Shown here in pieces: positions 1 through 8,463 of a stretch of DNA of 31,001 nucleotides. The stretch is from assembly GCA_002254335.1 (NCBI GenBank), contig NIVA01000009.1:1-31001 (forward strand), given 5' to 3'. Below the pieces are notes generated by a model that saw only the letters and a list, made by a program, of their open reading frames with translations, made no database searches and had not been told where the DNA came from. A program made the position numbers and the translations under genes. The stretch's first letter is position 1, and the number at the start of each line of letters is the position of its first letter. The stretch is from Bacteroidetes bacterium 4572_114 (GTDB lineage Bacteria > Bacteroidota > Bacteroidia > Bacteroidales > 4484-276).

Positions 1-1197
1 ATGACCAAATTGCAAGCATACCCAAAATATAAACCTGTTGATTACGATTATGTAAAAGAACTGCCCGTTGGTTGGCAACTACTGCCCAATATTGCCATTT
101 TTCAGGAAAGAATTGAAAGAGGTTTTATTGATGAAGAATTATTGTCGGTTACTATTGGAAAAGGTGTAATCAGACAAGCCGATGTTGATATTAAAAAAGA
201 CAGTAGTAACGAAGATAAAAGCAAATACAAACTCATAAAGGTTGGCGATATTGCTTACAACAAAATGAGAATGTGGCAAGGTGCATTAGGTTACTCTCAA
301 CACAAAGGAATTTCCAGCCCTGCTTATGTAATACTCAATCCAAAAATGAAAATCAATCCAAAGTATTTTCATTATATGTTTCGTACTGGTTTTTACACCA
401 ATTATAGCAAGCGATTTTCTTATGGAATTGTAGATGACCAATTAAGTTTGAGATATACGCATTTCAAACGAATGTACAGCATAGTTCCCCCATTAGAAAC
501 CCAAAATGCCGTTGTTGATTATCTCGACCGAAAAACCAAAAAAATACAAGAGTTTATCAGCAAAAAAGAACGGCTGGTTGAGTTGTTGGAGGAGGAGATG
601 GATGATATTATTAATTACACCATAACTAATGGATTAAACAGGGATTGCGAATTAGTTACTAGCAAATATGAATGGATAGGTAATCATCCTAAACACTGGT
701 CAATAAAGCGGCTTCGATTTATAGGTTCATGTCAAAATGGTATTAGTGCCGCCGGAGATAAGTTTGGAAAAGGCTTGCCTTTTGTAAGTTATAGCGACGT
801 ATATAAGAACAGCTCTCTTCCTACCGATGTTGAAGGACTTATAAACTCAAATAAAAAAGAACGAGAAAACTATTCAGTAAAAAGAGGTGATGTTTTTTTT
901 ACTAGAACTTCCGAAACAATTGAAGAAATTGGTTTTGCATCGACTTGTTTAACGACAATTGAAAATGCTGTTTTTGCAGGCTTTCTAATCAGGGTTAGAC
1001 CCAAAAAGGATATTTTGATTCCGGAATATTCAGAATACTATTTTAGATCCATCATCCATAGAGCGTATTTTGTAAAAGAGGTTGATTTAGTAACCAGAGT
1101 ATCATTAGGCCAAGATTTGTTAAAATCTCTACCTGTATTAATACCTCCAAATGATGAACAAAAACAAAAGTTTAATTACGCAAGTAGTAACAGGTAA
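1..1197 (+). CDS. hsdS: Type I restriction-modification specificity subunit HsdS, C-terminus damaged
   Basis: DNA-recognition subunit of a type I restriction-modification enzyme; it would join HsdM and HsdR and set the target sequence. The protein has the usual two-target-domain layout: first recognition domain about residues 15-160, a central conserved helix starting at PPLETQ (about 163-210), second recognition domain about 220-375, then the second PPNDEQ motif near 383. The ATG is the first base of the window and the N-terminus resembles other HsdS proteins, so it may be complete there. The C-terminus is abnormal: after PPNDEQKQ the frame ends in a short unrelated tail, while the usual HsdS ending (LITQVVTGKLKV) follows immediately in another frame at about 1167-1226. 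Roughly 40 residues of the second conserved helix are therefore missing. hsdM is not in the window and is presumably upstream. Confidence 0.85.
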   Translation: MTKLQAYPKYKPVDYDYVKELPVGWQLLPNIAIFQERIERGFIDEELLSVTIGKGVIRQADVDIKKDSSNEDKSKYKLIKVGDIAYNKMRMWQGALGYSQHKGISSPAYVILNPKMKINPKYFHYMFRTGFYTNYSKRFSYGIVDDQLSLRYTHFKRMYSIVPPLETQNAVVDYLDRKTKKIQEFISKKERLVELLEEEMDDIINYTITNGLNRDCELVTSKYEWIGNHPKHWSIKRLRFIGSCQNGISAAGDKFGKGLPFVSYSDVYKNSSLPTDVEGLINSNKKERENYSVKRGDVFFTRTSETIEEIGFASTCLTTIENAVFAGFLIRVRPKKDILIPEYSEYYFRSIIHRAYFVKEVDLVTRVSLGQDLLKSLPVLIPPNDEQKQKFNYASSNR

Positions 1198-1223
1198 ACT
1201 AAAAGTGCCCGAATTAATTATAA

Positions 1224-1922
1224 ATGATGAATGATGAATTAAAAAATAACGACAAACTCACCGAGTTTCTGCTTTATAAATCGCCAACAGGTGATATAAA
1301 AGTTGATGTATTGTTGCGGAACGAAACAATATGGCTGCCACAAAAAAAAATAGCACAACTTTTTGATGTTAATATCCCGGCAATTTCAAAGCATCTAAAA
1401 AACATTTTTGAAAGTGGAGAGTTAAACGAAAAAGTGGTTGTTTCCATTTTGGAAATACCCACTCAACACGGTGCCATAAAAGAAAAAACTCAAAATGTAA
1501 AAACAAACTTTTATAATCTCGATGCAATTATTGCCGTTGGTTACAGGGTAAACTCACAGCGTGCCACACAGTTTAGGATTTGGGCGCAGTATTGATTACA
1601 GCTATGATTCTGAAATTACCAAAAAGTTTTTTGCAAGCGTTCAAAATAAATTACATTGGGCAATAACAAACCAAACTGCTGCCGAAATAATAATTTCGAG
1701 AGCCGACCATAAAAAAGATAAAATGGGTCTCACCAAGATTGGGTAGATAAATTAGATGCCTTTTTGCAATTTAACCAGGAGGATATTTTGCGAAATGCCG
1801 GAAAAGTAACCGCTGCTATTGCTAAATCTTTTGCCGAAACCGAATTTGAAAAATATCGCCCAATTCAGGATAAACAATATATTTCTGATTTTGATAGGGA
1901 ACTTAAAAGACTAAAAGAATAA
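1224..1922 (+). pseudogene. RhuM-family (virulence RhuM-like) gene, broken by two internal deletions
   Basis: Three pieces in two frames together match the RhuM family often found inside type I restriction loci; its function is not well defined. Piece one (1224-1595) carries the N-terminal domain, including WLPQKKIAQLFDV and NLDAIIAVGYRVNS. At RIWA it should continue into a helical section but jumps, in another frame at about 1590, to SIDYSYDSEITKKFF. Piece two runs to KMGLT near 1733 and jumps back to the first frame at QDWVDKLDAF (1734), ending at TAA 1920-1922. About 233 codons remain where I recall roughly 330-345 in the family, so each junction has lost about 50-60 residues. The stop lies 4 nt before hsdR, which fits a former hsdS-rhuM-hsdR operon. 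Confidence 0.75.
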
Positions 1923-1926
1923 GCCT

Positions 1927-4900
1927 ATGCAATTTACAGATACATCAGAAAAAGGTTTTCAGAAACATATTGTAAAAGGACTTACCACCAAAGGCGGTTA
2001 TATTGAAAGTGTTTCCAATGATTTTGATAAAGAGTTTTGCATAAACACCAAACAATTGCTTTCGTTTATTGAGCAAACACAGCCCGAAAAACACGAAATG
2101 ATTCAACGCAAAGGCGAACGTGCATTTTTGGTCCGCTTAGATGAAAAGCTTCGTAAGTTGGGGGTGATAGAAGTTTTACGCAAAGGTGTTAAACATTTCG
2201 ACAAAACTATTGACCTGTTTTACCGTCAGCCGTCATCTGCCTATAATGCAAAAGATTTACAAAAATATCAATCCAATATTTTTTCGGTAACACAAGAACT
2301 GGTTTACAGCAGTGAAAATGCAAACCGTTTAGACTTGACCATTTTTCTTAATGGTATTCCCATTATTACAACAGAATTAAAGAATCCATTAAGTGGACAA
2401 ACTGTTCATAATGGAATTCGCCAGTACCAAAACGACAGAGGCCCAAAAGAAAAAATATTTTCGTTTGCCCGTTGCATGGTGCATTTTGCAGCCGATACCG
2501 AATTGGTTTATATGACTACGGAATTAAAAGGCAAGAAGTCTTTCTTTATGCCTTTCAATAAAGGTTTGAACAATGGTAAATCGACTGGCGAGTTTGGGGC
2601 AGGTAATCCTGTAAATCCAAAGGGATTGAAAACCCATTATTTTTGGGAAGAAATATTAAGCAAAAATTCACTTTCAAATATCATTGATAAATTTGCTCAG
2701 GTAATTGAAGAAAAAAACGAAGATACAGGAAAGGCCAAAAAGAAAATGATTTTTCCGAGGTATCATCAAATTACAGCGGTAAGGCAAATTTTAGCCCACG
2801 CAAAAAAACAAGGGATTGGCAAAAAATATTTAATTCAACATTCGGCAGGTTCGGGCAAATCAATGTCCATTGCCTGGTTAACGCATCAATTACACGGACT
2901 GTTTGACACATCTGGCGAAAACCATCTTTTCAACTCTGTCATTGTAGTAACCGACCGAACAGTTCTCGACAAACAATTGCGTGATGAGATAAAACAATTT
3001 GCACCCAAACGAGGAATTGTTGAAGCCATTACAGGCGTTGGGGGAAGTAAGGCCAATCAATTAAAAGAAGCCTTTGCCAATCGTAAAAAAGTGATTATTT
3101 GTACTATTCAGACTTTCCCTTTTTTATTAGAGGAAATGGAAGAAATGCCTGCTTCTAATTTTGCCATTGTAATTGACGAGGCACACAGTAGCCAAAGTGG
3201 ACAGACATCAGCAAAAATGAATGCTGCCCTTGCCGATAAAAAGAATGATAATGACGAGCACGAAGAAGAGCCAACATTAGAAGACAAAATCAATGAATTG
3301 ATTGAAAGTAGAAAAATGATTACCAATGGTTCTTATTTCGCATTTACTGCCACACCTAAGAATAAAACATTAGAAACATTTGGGGTTAAATCAGGTGAAA
3401 CTTATACTGACGAAAATGGAGAGGTAAAAACAAAGTTTTATGCTTTTCATAATTACTCGATGAAACAAGCCATTGAAGAAGAATTTATTTTGGATGTGCT
3501 AAAAAATTACACAACCTATAATTCATTTTACAAACTAATAAAAGCGGTTGAAGACAATCCTGAATTTGACACAAAAGAGGCCCAGAAAAAATTAAGGGCT
3601 TATGTAGAAGGCCACGAATTTGCCATTGCCGAAAAAGCAAAAATAATGATTGACCATTTTCATAAAGATGTTAAGTACTTAATAAAGGGCGAAGCAAAAG
3701 CAATGATTGTAACAAAAAGTATTGTTTCGGCAATTAAATACAAACACGCCTTTGATGAGTATTTGAAAAAGATAAAATCGCCATATAAAACAATAGTTGC
3801 ATTTTCCGGAACAAAAAACCATAAAGGGGTAGATTATACCGAAACTGGGATGAATAACTTTAAAAGTTATAAAAATGATGTTCCAAAGAATTTTAAAAAG
3901 AGTGAATATAGGTTTTTGATTGTTGCAAATAAATATCAAACAGGATTTGACCAACCGCTTTTACATACAATGTATGTTGATAAAAAATTGGCTGGGGTTC
4001 AGGCTGTTCAAACACTTTCAAGATTAAACAGAGCATACAAACCATACAAGAAAGATACGTTTGTTTTAGACTTTTTTAATGAAGCAGAGGAAATAAAAGA
4101 AGCATTTTACCCTTACTATACTTCAACAATTCTGAGTGAAGAAACTAACCCTAATAAACTTAATGATTTAGTTGATTCCCTTGAAACATTTGAAGTTTAC
4201 AATGAATATCAGATTTCGGACTTCTTTGAAAAATTTATCAATGGAGAAGAGCGTACTAAACTTGACCCAATCATTGATAGTTCAGCCCATATTTTTAAGC
4301 ATGATTTGGATAAAGACAAGCAAATTGATTTTAAAATAAAAGCGAAATCATTTTTAAGGGTTTACAGTTATCTGAGCAAGATATTAGATTTTAATAACCA
4401 AAATTGGGAAATGCTTTGGTGGTATCTGAAATTTTTAGTTCCAAAGTTGTTCATCGAAAAATCAGACGACCTTGCCGAAGGAATTTTAGAGGCAATAAAT
4501 ATGGATAGTTACAGGCCTTCTAAACAAAGCACACAAAATATTAGTTTAGTAGCAGAACCGGGCGAAGTATATCCAATCCCTGTTGATGTAGGTGGTGGAG
4601 GGACTGACCCTGATTTAGATACCCTTGAAAATATATTAAGTGCATTTAACCAAAAGTTTGGAACAGATGATTGGACAAAAGAAGATAAGGTAATTCTAAC
4701 CAAACAACTTCCTGAGGCAATGAAAGCAAATAAAGAAATAATGGACGCAGTTAAATATTCTGACAAACAAAATGCAAAAATAAGTTCTGACAAGAAATTA
4801 GAAGAAATGATGCAACAATATTTGTTTAGTCAAACGGAAATTTATAAAAAATTCACACAAGACAAAGACTTTCAAAGGAGATACAAAGAATTTGTTTTTG

Positions 4901-5868
4901 ATACATTGGTTGGGTCGAATAGACAAACTGGAGGGGCAGGTTCGGCACACTTCGAGCGGTCGAGGTGCAACCCCAGGGGAGGCCCTGATGGCGGTGATGG
5001 TGGCAGGGGCGGCCACGTAATACTGAGGGGAAATAAACAGCTCTGGACTTTAATACATTTAAAATATACCAAACATGTTAATGCCGGGCGCGGGGTTAAC
5101 GGGAGCGGTCAGCTTAAGTCAGGTGCATTTGGCCAGGATGCGGTTTTGGAGGTCCCGCTGGGGACTGTTGCCCGGGATGCCGAAACCGGAAAATTTGAGT
5201 TTGAAATTACCCGTGACGGGGAAGAGAGGATATTGGTGCCTGGCGGAAGGGGCGGCCTGGGCAACGATCATTTTAAATCATCGACCAACCAATCGCCAAA
5301 ATATGCCCAGCCCGGGGAAGATGAACAGGAAGTTTGGAAGATACTTGAGCTTAAGCTACTGGCCGATGTGGGTTTAGTGGGGTTCCCAAATGCAGGGAAG
5401 TCAACCCTTTTATCTGTGGTTTCGGCTGCAAAGCCCGAAATTGCCGATTACCCTTTTACTACCTTGAGGCCCAACCTCGGCATAGTAAAATACCGTGGGC
5501 ACCGGTCGTTTGTCATGGCCGATATCCCGGGGATAATTGAAGGTGCACACGAAGGAAAAGGGCTTGGTTTAAGGTTTTTGAGACATATTGAGCGTAATTC
5601 GATTCTGCTCTTCATAGTCCCGGCCGACAGCAACGACATACGCGAAGAATACAGGATTTTGCTGAATGAGCTAAAAGAGTTCAATCCCGAATTGCTTGAC
5701 AAATCAAAATTGCTTGCAATCTCCAAATCAGATTTATTGGATGAAGAATTAATGCTTGAAATTAAAAAAGAACTGCCACCAATCCCCTATGTATTTATTT
5801 CATCCGTGGCCCAAAAAGGCCTGCAAAAATTGAAGGATATGATTTGGCAGGAGATAAATAATGACTGA
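1927..5868 (+). CDS. hsdR: Type I restriction endonuclease subunit R fused in frame to an N-terminally truncated Obg GTPase
   Basis: Residues 1-1000 form a complete-looking HsdR. The nuclease site is D136 with E150-x-K152 in TELKN. The helicase motor has Walker A HSAGSGKS (305-312, K311), DEAH at 417-420, FTATP near 473, TGFDQP at 672-677 and QTLSRLNRAY near 695. HsdR translocates and cleaves DNA in complex with HsdM and HsdS. With no stop, the frame continues at about residue 1002 (nt 4930) into Obg: the glycine-rich Obg fold (GGPDGGDGGRGG), then a G domain with P-loop GFPNAGKST (1152-1160), DIPGIIEGAHEGKG near 1199 and SKSD near 1267. The first 20 or so residues of Obg and its own start are missing. 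Base composition becomes more G+C rich at the junction. The chimera may be real, or a deletion or assembly join between two genes. Confidence 0.85.
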   Translation: MQFTDTSEKGFQKHIVKGLTTKGGYIESVSNDFDKEFCINTKQLLSFIEQTQPEKHEMIQRKGERAFLVRLDEKLRKLGVIEVLRKGVKHFDKTIDLFYRQPSSAYNAKDLQKYQSNIFSVTQELVYSSENANRLDLTIFLNGIPIITTELKNPLSGQTVHNGIRQYQNDRGPKEKIFSFARCMVHFAADTELVYMTTELKGKKSFFMPFNKGLNNGKSTGEFGAGNPVNPKGLKTHYFWEEILSKNSLSNIIDKFAQVIEEKNEDTGKAKKKMIFPRYHQITAVRQILAHAKKQGIGKKYLIQHSAGSGKSMSIAWLTHQLHGLFDTSGENHLFNSVIVVTDRTVLDKQLRDEIKQFAPKRGIVEAITGVGGSKANQLKEAFANRKKVIICTIQTFPFLLEEMEEMPASNFAIVIDEAHSSQSGQTSAKMNAALADKKNDNDEHEEEPTLEDKINELIESRKMITNGSYFAFTATPKNKTLETFGVKSGETYTDENGEVKTKFYAFHNYSMKQAIEEEFILDVLKNYTTYNSFYKLIKAVEDNPEFDTKEAQKKLRAYVEGHEFAIAEKAKIMIDHFHKDVKYLIKGEAKAMIVTKSIVSAIKYKHAFDEYLKKIKSPYKTIVAFSGTKNHKGVDYTETGMNNFKSYKNDVPKNFKKSEYRFLIVANKYQTGFDQPLLHTMYVDKKLAGVQAVQTLSRLNRAYKPYKKDTFVLDFFNEAEEIKEAFYPYYTSTILSEETNPNKLNDLVDSLETFEVYNEYQISDFFEKFINGEERTKLDPIIDSSAHIFKHDLDKDKQIDFKIKAKSFLRVYSYLSKILDFNNQNWEMLWWYLKFLVPKLFIEKSDDLAEGILEAINMDSYRPSKQSTQNISLVAEPGEVYPIPVDVGGGGTDPDLDTLENILSAFNQKFGTDDWTKEDKVILTKQLPEAMKANKEIMDAVKYSDKQNAKISSDKKLEEMMQQYLFSQTEIYKKFTQDKDFQRRYKEFVFDTLVGSNRQTGGAGSAHFERSRCNPRGGPDGGDGGRGGHVILRGNKQLWTLIHLKYTKHVNAGRGVNGSGQLKSGAFGQDAVLEVPLGTVARDAETGKFEFEITRDGEERILVPGGRGGLGNDHFKSSTNQSPKYAQPGEDEQEVWKILELKLLADVGLVGFPNAGKSTLLSVVSAAKPEIADYPFTTLRPNLGIVKYRGHRSFVMADIPGIIEGAHEGKGLGLRFLRHIERNSILLFIVPADSNDIREEYRILLNELKEFNPELLDKSKLLAISKSDLLDEELMLEIKKELPPIPYVFISSVAQKGLQKLKDMIWQEINND
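4930..5868 (+). other. obg: Obg-family GTPase segment (obg lacking its 5' end) within the hsdR frame
   Basis: This part of the fused frame encodes Obg, an essential ribosome- and stress-associated GTPase. Homology starts at GGAGSAHF, whereas Obg normally starts about 20 residues earlier with a FVDYVKI-type strand; those residues and the usual upstream spacer are absent. Six residues after HF differ strongly from the usual RREKYIP-like segment, and the DNA there (4948-4967) is a near-perfect inverted repeat. From GGPDGGDGG onward the protein is normal through the G domain and ends without a long extra C-terminal domain. If the fusion is real, the cell would need another intact obg or would have to tolerate HsdR-Obg. 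I consider a deletion or misjoin more likely than a functional fusion. Confidence 0.75.
4948..4967. repeat. 20-bp inverted repeat at the hsdR/obg junction
   Basis: CACTTCGA and TCGAGGTG are inverted copies with one mismatch around a GCGG centre. They lie a few bases inside the start of Obg homology and coincide with the stretch where the Obg residues diverge from the family. A rearrangement footprint is possible. Confidence 0.5.
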
Positions 5869-6054
5869 TAGGTGCCTGAAATTTAAACTCTATAAAACTG
5901 AGGGGCACAAAACTCAAAACTCAAAATCCCAAACTCAATAATATCTACTGATAATACTGATGACTATCAATATAGTTCTATGAAAAGAAACTGTTTATGT
6001 AGTTATTTTGTTTTAATAGTGAGTTTAGTCTAAATAGCAAATATTTAGGTGAAT

Positions 6055-6138
6055 AGCTGTCAGACAGTTTAGATTAAAAGTCAGACATATAATACTTTAG
6101 CTTCTGTGTGTAATATAGAAGATAACTGTCTGACAGCT
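6055..6138. repeat. Inverted pair of 15-bp palindromic repeats upstream of the PAP2 gene
   Basis: AGCTGTCAGACAGTT (6055-6069) is an exact reverse complement of AACTGTCTGACAGCT (6124-6138), with 54 nt between. Each unit is itself an 11-bp palindrome (CTGTC/GACAG around one base). A third copy lies at 6726-6740 at the 3' end of the PAP2 gene. Confidence 0.8.
6118..6138 (+). repeat. Left copy of a 21-bp direct repeat flanking the PAP2 gene
   Basis: Identical over 21 bp to 6720-6740. It starts GAAGATAACTGTC and contains the CTGTCTGACAG palindrome. Confidence 0.85.
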
Positions 6139-6174
6139 TATTGGACCGGACTAAATAATTTAACATTTTAACAT

Positions 6175-6735
6175 TTGATTCAAACATTACAAAATATCGA
6201 CCAGGAATTTTTCCTGTTTCTTAATGGGCTGCACAATTCGTTTTTTGATTTCCTGATGTATTGGGTCAGCAATAAATTTATTTGGATACCGCTTTATCTC
6301 TGGTTTTGCTACGAGATTATCAAAAAATACAAAATGCAAACAATCCTGCTGCTGGTCATGGTTGCTGTGATGATTACCTTAAGCGATCAAATCACGGTTT
6401 TTTTCAAGAACTATTTCGAGCGGCCCCGCCCATGCCACGACGAACATATTTCCCATCTTGTACATGTTGTTAAAGATGCTTGCGGCGGTCCTTATGGATT
6501 TATATCCGGGCATGCTTCCAGTTCGTTTTCGCTGGCCATTTTCCTTATTCCGGTTTTTCGTGGCCGTTTCCGCTATTTTACACCTTTAATTATTATGTGG
6601 GCATCCTTGGTAGCATATTCAAGGGTGTATCTTGGTGTCCACTATCCTGCCGACATAGTTTGTGGTGCACTGTTAGGGATTTTACTTGGTTATCTTTTTG
6701 CTAAGTTATTTTTTCTTTTGAAGATAACTGTCTGA
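6175..6735 (+). CDS. PAP2-family membrane phosphatase
   Basis: Integral membrane phosphatase of the PAP2 superfamily, probably acting on a lipid phosphate such as undecaprenyl pyrophosphate, phosphatidate or lipid A; the exact substrate cannot be read from the sequence. All three signature motifs are present: KxxxxxxRP at K78-P86, SGH at 111-113 and SRxxxxxHxxxD at S149-D160. Hydrophobic segments flank them (about 35-50, 56-72, 118-128, 136-148, 160-180). The length of 186 aa is usual. The only plausible start is TTG at 6175, giving MIQTLQNIDQEFF, which aligns with the normal N-terminus of this family; there is no clear ribosome-binding site, as is common in Bacteroidota. The stop codon falls within a 21-bp repeat also present upstream. 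Confidence 0.85.
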   Translation: MIQTLQNIDQEFFLFLNGLHNSFFDFLMYWVSNKFIWIPLYLWFCYEIIKKYKMQTILLLVMVAVMITLSDQITVFFKNYFERPRPCHDEHISHLVHVVKDACGGPYGFISGHASSSFSLAIFLIPVFRGRFRYFTPLIIMWASLVAYSRVYLGVHYPADIVCGALLGILLGYLFAKLFFLLKITV

Positions 6736-6740
6736 CAGCT
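6720..6740 (+). repeat. Right copy of the 21-bp direct repeat, overlapping the PAP2 stop codon
   Basis: Identical over 21 bp to 6118-6138. The last codons and the TGA stop of the phosphatase gene lie inside this copy, so its final residues (KITV) are repeat-encoded. Confidence 0.85.
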
Positions 6741-6842
6741 TTTTAGCCCGGCCTCATCGTTTATTAAATATAGACAGACAGTATAGATTCTCATCCCCGT
6801 CCACCAAAACCTCGGTAAAGGACGACATTATTCTCCCATTCT

Positions 6843-6890
6843 CCCAAATACCCAAACACCCAAACACCCAAACACCCAAACACACAAACA
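6843..6890. repeat. 8-bp tandem repeat array, unit CCCAAACA
   Basis: Six contiguous 8-bp units. Four are perfect CCCAAACA; the first (CCCAAATA) and last (CACAAACA) differ by one base. Confidence 0.9.
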
Positions 6891-7013
6891 CATCTACAAA
6901 TTCTCTCATTGCCACCAATGACAGCATGTCAGATAAAATAGACGATTTCTGCATTTCTGGCAAATTATTGATATTTTTGTGCCGTCAAGGGAAGGGGACA
7001 AGGAGGGAAGGGA

Positions 7014-7067
7014 ACAATGCGATAAGGCGATAAGGGGGGAAGGGGACAATGCGATAAGGCGATAAGG
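7014..7067. repeat. Direct repeat of 22 bp, period 32
   Basis: Copies at 7014-7035 and 7046-7067 are identical and each contain a doubled GCGATAAGG. They are separated by a G+A-rich 10-nt spacer. Confidence 0.85.
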
Positions 7068-7075
7068 AGGGAAAC

Positions 7076-7251
7076 ATTGAACTATTGAATCATTAAAGCA
7101 TTGAATCATTGAATCATTGAATCATTAAATCATTAAAGCATTGAACCATTAAATCATTGAATCATTAAAGCATTAAAGCATTGAATCATTAAACCATTGA
7201 ATCATTAAAGCATTAAATCATTAAATCATTGAACCATTAAATCATTAAAAC
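7076..7251. repeat. 8-bp tandem repeat array, units CATTGAAT / CATTAAAG type
   Basis: About 22 contiguous 8-bp units of the form ATTRAANC cover 176 bp with unbroken phase. The same unit family occurs again at 23317-23372 beside gmk. Confidence 0.9.
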
Positions 7252-7281
7252 ATTTACACCAAAAATTACATAAAGATACCA

Positions 7282-8457
7282 ATGGATATTCAAACAATCA
7301 AGCAAAGATTTGGGATAATTGGAAATGCCCCGGGGTTGAACAGGGCGATTGATATTGCCAAACAGGTGGCCCCAACTGATCTTACAGTTCTGATAAATGG
7401 CGAAAGCGGGACTGGAAAAGAGGTTTTCCCACAGATTATCCATCAATTAAGCTCGCGCAAACATGGCCCTTATATCGCAGTTAATTGCGGTGCAATCCCT
7501 GAAGGTACCATCGACTCGGAGCTGTTTGGCCACGAGAAAGGCTCATTTACAGGTGCCCATGAAGCCAGAAAAGGTTACTTTGAAGCAGTAAACGGAGGGA
7601 CAATTTTTTTAGATGAAGTGGCCGAACTGCCAATATCTACCCAGGTAAGGTTGCTTCGTGTTTTAGAGACAGGTGAATTTTTTAAAGTTGGCTCCTCAAA
7701 AGTTATCAAGACTGATGTCCGCCTAATAGCTGCATCAAATATTGACCTGCCCGAAGCAATTGAAAAGGGTAAGTTTCGTCAGGATTTATATTACAGGTTG
7801 AACACAGTGCCCATTTTTATCCCGCCGCTCAGGGAACGGATAGGCGACATTCATCTGCTGTTCAGGAAATTTACCACCGATTTTGCCGAGAAGTACCGCA
7901 TGCCGGCCCTCAGGTTGGAACCCGAAGCAGTTAAGGCTTTGAATAATTACAGGTGGGATGGCAACATCAGGCAGCTAAAAAACATTACCGAACAGATTTC
8001 AATTATAGAGGAAGACAGGCTGATTTCGGCCGATACCCTTTTGAATTACCTGCCCAAGTCAAATATTTCCAAGCTGCCGGTTTTATATACTAAAGGGGCT
8101 GAGAATAAAAATATGACCGAGAGGGACATCCTTTACAAAATATTGTTTGATATGCGTAATGAGATCACCGATTTGAAACGGACTGTCCTTGAAATTATCC
8201 AGCACGACGACAACCGCCAATTCCATGATTCAAACCCCCAGCTTGTAAAAAAGTTATATCACGATATTGATAATATTAATATTAACAGTGACAAACATGA
8301 AAACCAAACCGAATATGAGCCGGTACCCGACAACTCATTCGAGGATACAGAGGTAGTTGAGGAGTCGTTGTCGATACAAAAAAAAGAAGAAGACCTAATA
8401 AATAAAGCCCTCGAAAAGCATTGGGCATCTCAGAAAGGACGTTGTACAGGAAAATAA
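7282..8457 (+). CDS. Sigma-54-dependent transcriptional activator (no receiver domain), C-terminal HTH truncated
   Basis: AAA+ activator that remodels sigma-54 RNA polymerase. Residues 15-240 carry the full central domain: Walker A GESGTGKE (40-47), the sigma-54 contact loop as GSFTGA (87-92), Walker B GGTIFLDEV near 110, RLIAASN near 147, YYRLNTVPI and the sensor II WDGNIRQLKN near 230. There is no N-terminal receiver or GAF domain, so activity is probably controlled by level or by a partner. The C-terminus should be a Fis-type helix-turn-helix. It reads normally to ALEKH (H380), then the frame goes astray and stops, while the rest (GISERTLYRKIKEYDI) lies at 8424-8474 in the next frame. About 10-11 residues of the HTH are missing, so DNA binding is probably lost if the sequence is right. 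lptE follows, with overlap of the original reading. Confidence 0.85.
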   Translation: MDIQTIKQRFGIIGNAPGLNRAIDIAKQVAPTDLTVLINGESGTGKEVFPQIIHQLSSRKHGPYIAVNCGAIPEGTIDSELFGHEKGSFTGAHEARKGYFEAVNGGTIFLDEVAELPISTQVRLLRVLETGEFFKVGSSKVIKTDVRLIAASNIDLPEAIEKGKFRQDLYYRLNTVPIFIPPLRERIGDIHLLFRKFTTDFAEKYRMPALRLEPEAVKALNNYRWDGNIRQLKNITEQISIIEEDRLISADTLLNYLPKSNISKLPVLYTKGAENKNMTERDILYKILFDMRNEITDLKRTVLEIIQHDDNRQFHDSNPQLVKKLYHDIDNININSDKHENQTEYEPVPDNSFEDTEVVEESLSIQKKEEDLINKALEKHWASQKGRCTGK

Positions 8458-8463
8458 AAGAAT

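Larger units (their letters stand above)
5869..6174. other. Intergenic region between obg and the PAP2 gene, with inverted repeats
   Basis: There is no convincing gene here. It holds a short low-complexity ACTCAAAA-type stretch (about 5910-5940), then A+T-rich DNA with an inverted pair of 15-bp repeats (6055-6069 and 6124-6138). The PAP2 gene follows with no Shine-Dalgarno sequence. Confidence 0.6.
6736..7281. other. Low-complexity, repeat-packed intergenic region
   Basis: About 545 nt with no credible gene. In order it holds a TAGACAGACAG-type palindrome relic (about 6770), an 8-bp tandem array (6843-6890), a 22-bp direct repeat with 32-nt period (7014-7067) and a second, longer 8-bp tandem array (7076-7251) ending 30 nt before the sigma-54 activator gene. 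Confidence 0.7.

Noticed and set aside
5075..5377. 100-codon alternative frame within obg
   Set aside because: The main frame carries the conserved Obg fold and P-loop; the alternative has no homology.
6754..7109. Short reverse-strand proteins in the low-complexity region
   Set aside because: They are translations of CCCAAACA and GATAAGG repeats with no plausible start context.
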